A stretch of DNA of 64,000 nt from Corvus cornix cornix (Eukaryota; Chordata; Aves; Passeriformes; Corvidae): NCBI RefSeq assembly GCF_000738735.6, contig NC_046339.1, forward strand, positions 22,805,714 through 22,869,713, given 5' to 3'. Position 1 is the first letter of the stretch, and each line of letters starts with the position of its first letter. Below the pieces are notes generated by a model. The model was not told the origin of the DNA, made no database searches, and saw only the letters and a program-made list of their open reading frames with translations. This document shows, piece after piece, positions 50,212-58,560 of this stretch. The position numbers and the translations under genes were made by a program.

Positions 50212-52680
50212 GGTTGTGACAGCTGAGGAGGGATGGGGCTGTGCGGGGAGCATCCTGCGGGGCTTGTGAGGGCTGTGAGGTCTGGGAGAACTGAGAGGGC
50301 TGTGGGGGCAAGGAGATATTTGAGGGCTGTGGCGGCTGGGAAAACTGTGGAGACTGCGAGGGCTCTGCGGTATGAGGGCTGTGCGTGATATGGGGCTGTG
50401 AGGGCTATGTGGGATGTCTAGGGCTACGGGGTCCCTGAGGGCTGTGTCGGCTGTGAAGGGCTATGGGCTCTGTGAGGGCTAGAGGACTATGAGGGCTTTG
50501 AGGTCGATGGAGGCTGTGAGGGATGACTGGCCTGAGGGGTCTCTGAGGTCTTTGGGGGCTCTGAGGGCTATGGGGCTGTGGGGGCTTAGAGTGATACTGG
50601 GGCTGAGGGGGTCGGGGGGCTAAAGCAGCTTAAGCAGCCTGTGTGTGCTGTGATGGCTGAGAGGGCTATGAAGGCTCTTAGGGCTGGGGGGCTCTGAGAG
50701 CTGCAGAGGCTTTGAAGTCTGTGGGGGCTGTGAAGGCTCTGAGGTGTTTGGGGGCTTGAAGAGCTGTAGGGGCTGTGAGGGCTTTCATAGCTGTGGGGTC
50801 TGTTAGAGCTGAGAGGCCTGTGAGGGATACAGGGGCTGTGGGTGCTATGAGGGCCATGAGGTCTGTGGTGACTCAGAGGGCTGTGGGGTCTGTGAAGGCT
50901 GTGTGGGCTCTGGTGGCTGTGAGGGCTACAGGGGCTTGGAGGGTAATGGAGTTTGTGAGGTCTTTGACAGCTAAAAGGGCTTAGACAGCTAAAGGGGCTT
51001 AGACAGCTATGGGGGCTGTGAAATCTTCCAGTGCTCTGAGGGCTTTGTGGTCTGTGCAGGGTTATTGGGTCTGTGAGAGCTATGGCATCTCTAAGGGCTC
51101 GCCTGGCTATGGGGTCTGTGTGGGCTGAGAGGGCTACGAGGGCTGTGGAAGCTGTGAGGTCTTATGAGGGCTCTGGTGGCTGTGAGAGCTGTGAGGGGTT
51201 TGAGGATTGTGAGGGCAGTTGTGGAGCCTGTAGGGTCCTCAGTGAGGACTGAGATGGCTCTGTGGTGTCTGAGGGCTCTCCTGGCTGTGAGATCTGTTAG
51301 TGTGGAATGCCTGGCATCTTAACCAAGATTAGAACAAGAGAATGTTGGCCCTAAAGGCTCTGCCAGTCTGCGTGTTTGCTGGGGATGCTGTGAGAAATTA
51401 CTTCAGTGGAAACCCACCATGTGTGCAACTTACTGTGGCTGAAGACAGTCATGTGAATGGAATGCTTGAGACATGTTTTGTGTTACAAAATTAGCAGAGA
51501 TTCTGGGGTCCAATTAGAGCGCGGTTGTTTTTCTGTAATGGACTAATAAAAAGGAGCTCACATGGGAAAGGGGAAAAAAGGAAGAAGAAAAACAACACCT
51601 GTGGAGCTCAGAAACTACAACATTGTATCAGTGTGCTTTCATCACCGACACTCAGATTTTTTCTTTACATTTAGATTTTTTCTTTTCATTTGATCTCATC
51701 ACCAACATGTTAGAGCTGAGAGGGCTGTGAGAGCTATGAGGTCTTGGAGGGGTATAGCATCTCTGTGGGCTCTTAGGGCTCTCAGGGCTTTTTTGAAGGC
51801 TATGGGGCTGTGTGGTCTGAGTGCTATAGGGGCTGTGAGTTCTGTGGTGGCAGTGTTGACTATTGGGCTTTGAGCAATATGAGGGCTATGGGGTCTGTGA
51901 GGTCAGTGGTGTCTGTAAGGGTGGAGCTGGCTGTGGGGGCTGTGAGAACTCTAGGGGCTGAGAGGGGTCTGTAATGTATGATGTCTCTGAGGGCTGTAGT
52001 GTCAGTGAGGGCTGTGGGGGGTGTGAGCTCTGTGGTAGTTATGGGCTCTGAGGGCTCGTGAGTTTGTGAGAGCTGTGGGGTCTGTGAGGGCCGTCTGGGC
52101 GCCTGTGGGGCTTGGAGGGGCTTGGAGGGCTGTGGGGTCTGTCATGTCCTTCAGGGCTGTGAGGGCTATGGAGACTTTGGGGGCAGTGGGACCTAGATGG
52201 CTGTTGGGGTTCTGTGGGCTCTGAGTGCTATAGGGGCCTGAAAGGCTATGGGATCTGTGGGGTCTTTGAGTACTCTTAGGGCTTTGGGGGCTGTGAGGCC
52301 AGTGAGGGTTTATGGGGTCTGTGAGGTTTCCAGGGGCTCTGACAGATAGATGGGGTGGGAGGGCTGAGATAAGTGTTGGGGCCCTGGGGTCTGGGAGAGC
52401 TAGAGGTGCTCTGGGCATTGTGGTCTGTAAGTGCTATGGGGGCCATGAGGTCTGAGGTGACTGTGAGGGCTATGGGGCCTTTTAGAGCTATCTGGTCTGT
52501 GAGGGCAGTGGGGTCTGTGAGGACTGAGAAGGCTCTGGGGGCTGTGAGGGCTGTGGTGGCTGTGATGGCTAAAGGGGCTTGGAGTGCTGTGGGGGCTGTG
52601 AGGGCTAATGGGGGATCTGTGAGGACTCTGAGGGGGTATGGGATCTCTGTGAGGGCATTGATCGGACAGGAATGATCGAC
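50212..52680 (+). repeat. Degenerate 9-bp minisatellite, consensus GGGCTGTGA
   Basis: Almost the whole segment can be parsed into 9-mers such as gggctgtga, ggtctgtga, gggctatgg and gagctgtga, with variants mostly by substitution. The plus strand is G/T-rich with little C outside the ggCt step. Because 9 is a multiple of 3 the array stays open in several frames (Ala-Val-Arg-like on the plus strand; Pro/Ser/His/Thr-rich on the minus strand), giving spurious ORFs of up to 138 codons. It begins about 175 bp upstream of the SFT2D3 start and is split by an LTR at 51301-51707. Confidence 0.85.
51301..51707 (+). mobile_element. Solo LTR of an endogenous retrovirus (407 bp) with 6-bp target duplication
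   Basis: The element starts TGTGGAATGC, ends CACCAACA (TG...CA) and is flanked on both sides by the identical hexamer tgttag (51295-51300 and 51708-51713). It cleanly interrupts the 9-bp minisatellite; removing it and one hexamer restores the array. It contains AATAAA at 51545-51550, about 60% of the way through, fitting a plus-strand LTR. No retroviral coding sequence is present, so an internal-deletion solo LTR is the simplest reading. Six-bp duplications fit the ERVK/ERV2-like class. Confidence 0.85.
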
Positions 52681-53720
52681 AGGTAGAATAAGCCTGTCAG
52701 TGACTGACAGGCTGGAATAAAAGTGATTGACAGGTGGGATCAGCCCAGGAGATGGATTGACAGGTGGTACTAAGAGTAATTGAGATGTGGAGTCATCTAC
52801 TCAGAGTGATTGATAGGCAGGGCCAAGAGTGATGGGGGTGGGGGTCAGCCTCCCAGGATCAACAGGCAGGGCCATGGGAATGCCTCTCAGCTGCCCTGAG
52901 ACATTCGGACACTGGGCTGTCCTTCCTGTGGAAAAGATCTGTCCCTTGTGGCCAGGCCTCCAGGGCTGAAATTGGAATTCTGCCTCCCAAAATTGTGTAC
53001 ATCCAAGGATTACTCCCAGACAAAAGCTGCCAGACTGACAGGTGTCACTGGCCTTGGCCTCCCGGGTGCTGCTCTCAGCTGCCCCAGAGCACTGGGCTTT
53101 CCTTCCTGTGGAAAAGAGCTGTCCTTTGAGGCCAGGTGCCTGGTGACAGAAGTGGGAATCTGCCTGCTAAAACTATGAACATCTGAGAATTGCTCCCAGA
53201 CAAAAGCTGCCAGGACTGATGGATGCGGCTGGCCTTGGCTTCCTATGGGCCACTTCTCAGCTGCTCATGAGACACTGGGGCTCCAGGCTTTCCTTTCCGT
53301 GGAAAAGAGCCATCCTTTTCAGCCTCGTGCCCCTGTCCAAAGTTGGGATTCCACCACCTAAAACTGCAAATGTCCTTGGATTGCTTCCTAGACAAAAGCT
53401 GCCAGGGTCTGGTGGGTCTGGCTGGGCTTGGCCTCCCCTTGGAAGTGCACCTGAAACACTGGGGTTATGTGCTTTCCTTACAATGGAAATGAACTGTCAT
53501 TCTCATCTGGGAGCCTATGAGGGAAATTTCGAATGCACCTCTAAAATTCAATATATCAAAGCGTTAATCTCAGTTGAAAGCTACCAGGACAGATGGGTCT
53601 GGCTGGCCTTGGCCTCCTGTGGGCCACCTCTCATCAGCACCTGAAACACTGGGCCTATGCTCTTTCCTTCCTATGGGAATGAACTGGTTCTAGAGAAGAA
53701 AGAGGCCGTGCTGGAATTCA
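52681..53720 (+). repeat. ~185-bp tandem satellite, five units (orientation 1)
   Basis: The phrase ccttcctgtggaaaagag recurs with variation at about 52920, 53100, 53290, 53474 and 53663, spacing 180-190 bp. Each unit also carries gacaaaagctgccaggact and an ggccttggcctcc block. Units diverge from left to right. The first 200 bp (52681-52880) is a transition with short gattgacaggtgg repeats. The open frame at 53219-53644 is a product of the units, not a gene. Confidence 0.8.
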
Positions 53721-54180
53721 CTTTTCTTTTGCAGCCTATAAACTGCACAGCCAACAGTGAGAGAATTCGTCTTCCTTCCCAGCTCTATGCTGGATCACAT
53801 TTTTTCAGTGTCGAAGAGCCAGGATCCACAACGGAACCCCTACACCAACTATGCCAGGACAGAAGGGGCGTGACCTTTACCTGGGCGCTGTCAGCGCTCA
53901 TAAAGTGCGCCGCACGATGGCGGTGTGTACTTGCGAAAGAAGGAAATGCACCTTGCCTAGCTCTAAACCACCCGAAGTGCGGATCCGAGTTCAAAACGTC
54001 ACTGCTCTCAAATGAACTGTGTCAGGACAGAAAGACTTCACTGATCTTCCCTTTCCAAGTACAAATTCGTACTTGCATCACACTCAAAACGAACTCCTCC
54101 GTGCTCGTAAATATTTTCTATCTCATGGAGTCCAGCTACAAACTTGAAAACCTCTGGCAAAAGCGTAGCTCATAGAAGTA
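53690..54180 (+). repeat. Satellite-related segment, similar in direct orientation to 57300-57660
   Basis: tttgcagcctataaactgca (53732), cactgctctcaaatgaactg (54000) and acagaaagacttcactgatc have close counterparts at 57441, 57339 and 57367. The order differs, so the pieces are rearranged units of one family. A 172-codon open frame (53657-54175) spans it but resembles nothing I know. Confidence 0.6.
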
Positions 54181-54480
54181 CCAGCTGAGAAAGTTGTTGC
54201 TGGCCAGAACTGCAGCCGCACCCACCAAACTGCAGCACATACCCTGCTGTCTGCACTTTCCTTCTCAGCTCTGTGTACCATCGTAATCCTTCGGTCTCAC
54301 AGAGTCAGGAGCCAAACCTGAATGGCACCACTGATGGCTCACACACTAAAGGTACCAAGACAAAAAGCTCAACAGCTTGGCTTTTGCATTCCCACTGTAA
54401 CACTGCAGCAGCTCTAACCCATAGAACTGGAGAGTAGGAAAAGCAATTAAATTCACCAAGCTCACCCAAGGAAGGGAGGA
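54180..54480 (+). repeat. Left arm of an inverted repeat (partner 56690-57005)
   Basis: Contains ctgcactttccttctcagct (54258), ctctgtgtaccatcgtaatc, aaaggtaccaagacaaaaag (54347) and agctctaacccatagaac. Each appears in order, reverse-complemented, in 56690-57005 with roughly 80% identity by eye. Confidence 0.75.
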
Positions 54481-54960
54481 AAGGCAGCACAAGGCAAGGG
54501 AGGGGTAGGTAAGTCATGGCAGCAGCACGGTATGTAAGGAAAGGCAAGAGAGCCATAGAAAGGGAAGGAAAGCAGCTAGGCCTAGTGTTTCAGGTGCACA
54601 TGACAGGCTGCTGAGTAAAGACTAGCCTCAGCTTTCTGTTCTGACACCTCTGGTGTAGAAAATCCAAGTGTCATGTGAAAAGGTGAGGCGTTCTTGACTC
54701 TTAGTGTGGGGAGATTTACTTGACCCTTAGTGTTTAATTTCTCTGTCAGCTTCCCAGGAAAGCCAAGACCCTTGTTCCCGATCAGTCTGTCAGCATCCTG
54801 TTAGGGGTACCCTTCACTGAGCAGTCCTACTGGATCGGAGGGTGGTTTTCTGACTTAGGGAAACACACTAACAGCAAAAGGGAGAGCCCTCAGCAGGTCT
54901 TCTCCTTTATTTGAGGGTGTTACCCACTGCCAGTGACTGCCAGTGCCCAGGAAGGATTCA
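54480..54960. repeat. Satellite unit in switched orientation plus unassigned spacer
   Basis: ctagtgtttcaggtgcacat at 54580 matches cagtgtttcagatgcagat at 56167 directly, but is the reverse complement of the corresponding phrase near 53640. The repeat family therefore switches orientation between 53.7 and 54.6 kb. The rest up to 54.96 kb is not recognised. Confidence 0.5.
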
Positions 54961-55808
54961 CACTGACAGTTTATGGAATAACACTCTTTATTAATATAAA
55001 ATCGTGACAGGTTAAGGTTCGAAGATTGTCAGTGGTAGTATCTGAGTGCAAAAATATACTTGGAGGAATATACAGACATGCTCTAATTCCCAATAAAATA
55101 TTCAATGTGCATGGAGTATGATTCTTATCCTATATATACCCAATAGGTGTCCCTATGGGGGAGAAGACAGGTTCAGCCCATCCACTGATCCCAGCAGTTA
55201 CAATGGAGTCTTCCTTACTTTTACGCCATTCTCGACTTATTTATATTCTATTTCTTTGGATTTAGGTGGAGCTTGAGTGACTCCAGTCATGAATATCTTT
55301 CTTACTGATTGGTATAAAATTCTCTCTCTTCGCTTTTAAAGATACAGGCAAAAATAATATCGAGCACATGCCCAGTGAGGGGTGGTCATACCTTGGAGAG
55401 ACATAACTTTGGAATGGAGGGGTGAGTTAACATGATTATTGGGCTTTAATGAATCATGTTGATCTAAGGAGAGGAATTTTGCCACAGTTGCTGGCTCAGC
55501 TGTAGGACATGTTCCTCTACCTCCCCTAGCTGGCAGGTGGTATGTGGTTTATTAGCTGTAAAGTACCATCATGTAAGGATTTCCACAGAGCCTGGCCAGA
55601 CTATCTCCACTCTGCTCCACCCTCCATTGCATCCCCTTAGCAGGTGCATGTGGAGTCACCATGAAATAGGTTTCAAGTCACGCCAACCACATTCCATCCA
55701 GGGAGCAGCAACTGTGATTTACCCTATAATTTCCATACCATTGCAACTCCTGTTAAAATGCTAATATACTCAGTTTCCTCTAACTGTGCGCCCAGTTACC
55801 TGTCCACA
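54960..55808 (-). mobile_element. Possible diverged LTR or other unique insert inside the satellite
   Basis: This block has a different, more AT-rich composition from the surrounding satellite. On the minus strand it has a TATATA box (about 55133) and AATAAA about 150 bp further on (plus-strand TTTATT at about 54981), the spacing expected for an LTR promoter and poly(A) signal. The minus-strand left end could be TGTGGACAGG at 55808, but I found no matching target duplication. It may instead be unrelated unique DNA. Confidence 0.3.
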
Positions 55809-55999
55809 GGGTCCCTAGTCATTTGCCCACACCAAGGCATATAAAATTTGTGATTGTTGGCTCCAGATTTCTAGGATGGGGTTCAGGAAGTGGAGTGCCT
55901 TTCCTTGGGAAGTAAAGGATGTAGTCCTAGTTTTTGCAGAGCAGATGATAAGGTACTGTGGGGAAGTAAACTCCAGCAAGACATTTTGGACTCTCAGAG

Positions 56000-57010
56000 A
56001 CTGAAAGGGCATGATGCTATGTAAGATAGCTGAGAATGAAAGTGCAGTGCACCTTTTGTGCAGGAGTAATCTTGGACGTATGTAATATTGGAGTTGGTGT
56101 CCAGTTTTTGGCTGGGGGTTCCTGAATATGTGTGGCAGTGCTTTTACATGGGTACACTTAGGCTCAGTGTTTCAGATGCAGATGATAGGCTGCAGCAGGC
56201 AGGAGAAACTTTCTGTCCTAGCACATTCTGTGTGGGAGCAATCCCCCAGTACTTGCAATTACCGTATTGGTATCCAAATTTTGGAGTTAACCTTCAGAAA
56301 GTGATGAGAGTGCTCTTCGACAAGAATGAAAGCACACAGTCCTAGTGTTTGAGCTGCCAATTATCAGGTTCCCTGGGAATGAAAGGGATATCAGCAGTTC
56401 TTTTTGTCTGGCACCTTTGGGTGGAAGCAGCTTTGCACTGTCTGCAATTTGGGATGTCATCTCCACATTTCAGAGGCGGTCTTCTGAAATTTTTAGCTCT
56501 ACATTTATTTTGGGCAAAGTAAGCAGCTATCCTGAGTCTTGGTGTACAGCCTAGGGGAGGTAATGCCCAGTAACAGTGTCCTAGCACCTTTGTATGGGAT
56601 CACGTCCCAGATGTTTTCTGTTTTGGAGACAGGATCACATTTCTTTTGAGATGGGGGTCATAGTTTCCTTCTCTGACAAGGAAAATAATTCTGGATCCAC
56701 ACATAGGGTGGTCTTGGTCAATTCAAGTGATTTTCCTAGTATACAGTGGTATTGGTTAGAGCTGTTGAACCATTACAGGGGGAATGTAAAAGCCCAGCTG
56801 TTGATCTTTTTGTCCTGGTACCTTTAGTGTCTGAGCAATCAGTGGTAAGGTTCAGTTTTGTGTTCTGACTCCGTGAGACTGAAGGATTGTGATGGTACAC
56901 AGAGCTGAGAAGGAGAGTGCAGACAGCAGGGATTGTGCTGCAGTTTGAAGCACATACTTCGGTGCCGTTGAAGTAGCAGCCAGCAAGAGCTTTCTCACCT
57001 GGCACTTTCG
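56000..57010 (-). repeat. ~170-230-bp tandem satellite units (orientation 2) including right arm of inverted repeat
   Basis: A phrase of the type gtcctagcacctttgtatgg recurs at about 56218, 56408, 56578, 56811 and 57000. ggagcaatcc-ttgcaatt-ggtatccaaattttgga at 56235-56290 is homologous to the reverse complement of the 53.3 kb unit. The segment 56690-57005 is the inverted partner of 54180-54480. Confidence 0.65.
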
Positions 57011-57676
57011 TGAGTTATATTTTTGTTGGATGTTTTCAGTGTTGCAGCTGGGCTCTGTGAGAGTGAAAAAACATATTAGCACATATAATTGGGAAGGAGT
57101 TCGTGTTGCCGTGTGAGTGTGGCGCAGATAAGAGGTTGCACGTGGAACGGGAAGGTCAGCAAAGCCTTTGTGTCCTGACGCGTTTCGCGTGAGGGCCGTG
57201 ACCAGCCGTGTCCACCCCGGGAGCGGCGCTTTGGGCTGCTTTATAGGCACACAGCCCCATCTACTGGAGCTGCTGAGCGGCGCTGGGTCCTTGACAGAGA
57301 CGGGGGTCCGAACCATCCCTTGTGGACATCCAAAGTCCACTGCTCTCAAAGAAAATGTGCCAGAATAGAAAGACTTCTCTGACCTTTCCTTACGTTTGCA
57401 AACTTGTATTCGCACCACAGTCAAGCGGCAGTTACTTTTCTTGCAGCCTGAAAACTGCACACACAATCATGGTGCACTGCACTTTCATTCTCAGCTGTAT
57501 TCCATAGCATCATGCACTTTCAGTCTCTCAGAGTCTGAAATGTCCATCTACTTCTCGCACAGAGAAATGCGTCAAGACAGAAGCAGTCCAGAAAACTGCT
57601 TCTGTCAAAACATGCTGGTGCCATGTACTTTCCTTTTCAGCTGTGTGTACTGTCACATTCTGCCACTCTTAGAGTG
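57010..57676 (+). repeat. Satellite-related units in direct orientation, with a CpG-richer patch
   Basis: The stretch 57150-57300 is GC-rich (gacgcgtttcgcgtgagggc, gggagcggcgctttgggct). After 57330 three diverged copies of a ctttcc/att-ctcagctgtgt unit recur at about 57482, 57553 and 57640. No gene recognised. Confidence 0.55.
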
Positions 57677-57890
57677 CAGTGAGGGCTGTGAAGGGTTATG
57701 GGGGTTATGAAGAGCTGTGGGGGCTGTGAGGGTTGTGAGACCTGTGAGGGCTATGAGCGTTCAGGGGGCTGTGGGAACTATGGGGGCTATGGGGAATGAG
57801 ACAGCATTGAGGGCTATGGGACCTTAGAGCGCTATGGGGCTGTGAGGGCTGAGAGGGGTGTGGGGTCTGAGGGGGCTGAGAGGGCTTTGG
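57677..57890 (+). repeat. Second, short 9-bp GGGCTGTGA minisatellite array
   Basis: Same repeat family as 50212-52680 (gggctgtga, gagctgtgg, gggctatgg units). It ends exactly where the duplicated FBXL12-like 5' end begins at 57892, marking a recombination junction. Confidence 0.8.
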
Positions 57891-57891
57891 C

Positions 57892-58358
57892 CCCGTACCC
57901 GGTGAGGGCTCAGATCCACATGTGTCCAGACCGCTCGGTCCTGCGCCAGCTGCTGCCACCGCCGGCAGACCCTGCGGGGAGGCGAGCAGCCGTCAGCGCC
58001 GGGCCGAGGAAGCGGCAGGCGGCCGGTCCCGCCCGGGGAGACCCTACCTGGCCGCTCGCAGCCGGTCCCGCAGCGGCAGCAGCGCCAGGACCTGCACCAG
58101 CACCGAGTCGGGCAGGGCCGCCCGCTCCGCCATCGCGGCGTTGCTAACAACAAACCCGGGGCGCGGCCCTGGCGACGCCTCAGTTCCGGGGCCGCGCCGG
58201 CGTCCCTGCCAGAGCCCGGGGCGCGGCCTCGGCCGGTACCGGCAGGCCCCGGTAGCTCCGCTGGGCTCGGGACCTCCCCCTTTAACCCCCTTCCTTACCA
58301 GCAACCCCCTCCCCGTGCCTCTTCGTTCCCCCGCGTTAAGCCCCGGTGTCTCCTCCAG
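57892..58358 (-). repeat. Duplicated FBXL12-like 5' end, partial copy A
   Basis: Aligns with 61818-62284 at a constant offset of 3926 bp, without gaps, and with a single difference (58203 T versus 62129 G): 466 of 467 bases. It includes the CpG promoter, exon 1, the 76-bp intron 1 and exon 2 with its splice donor. It lacks exon 3. Left breakpoint is in the 9-bp minisatellite, right breakpoint in a cctcttgtcccc-type imperfect repeat. Confidence 0.9.
57899..58133 (-). pseudogene. Truncated FBXL12-like copy: F-box exons only
   Basis: Exons 58048-58133 and 57899-57971 encode the same first 53 residues as the full gene: MAERAALPDSVLVQVLALL, the PLRDRLRAARVCRRW core and WTHVDLSPHR. The start codon, intron and splice sites are intact, but the leucine-rich-repeat exon is missing. 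If exon 2 is read through its donor, 24 more residues (Pro/Ser/His-rich) come from minisatellite before a stop, for a 77-residue product. Most simply a partial-duplication pseudogene; expression cannot be judged. It may also be an assembly artefact. Confidence 0.65.
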
Positions 58359-58560
58359 TCTCGCCCGCCCCACGGTTCCTCTTGTCCCCGTGTTCCCTGC
58401 TCGGTGCCTTTTGTCCCTGCTTCTCTATGCCTCTTGTCCCTGTCACCTGCTCGGTGCCCCTTGCCCCCTGTCCCTATCACCCCCCGGCTGCCGGTGCCTC
58501 TTCGTTCCTCCCCGGTGTTCCCGGTGTTGCATCTCCGGTCTCGCCTCGTCCCGTCCCCCG
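58359..58560 (+). repeat. Imperfect cctcttgtccctg-type minisatellite
   Basis: Irregular copies of gtgcctcttgtccctgt and ctgctcggtgcc follow duplication copy A. A shorter related stretch (62285-62375) follows copy B. Both lie exactly at the duplication edge. Confidence 0.6.

Noticed and set aside
49361..50311. 316-codon minus-strand frame over SFT2D3
   Set aside because: Shifted frame of the same region; only the frame with MADLGRQL and membrane helices matches a known family.
52002..52418. 138-codon minus-strand frame in the 9-bp array
   Set aside because: Repeat period is a multiple of three, which keeps frames open; no start context, no domain.
50212..52680. CRISPR-like or telomeric array
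   Set aside because: No constant repeats with unique spacers and no TTAGGG units; it is a degenerate 9-bp minisatellite in a vertebrate genome.
53657..54175. 172-codon plus-strand frame in the satellite region
   Set aside because: Lies in diverged repeat units, no recognised similarity, and related units elsewhere do not keep the frame.
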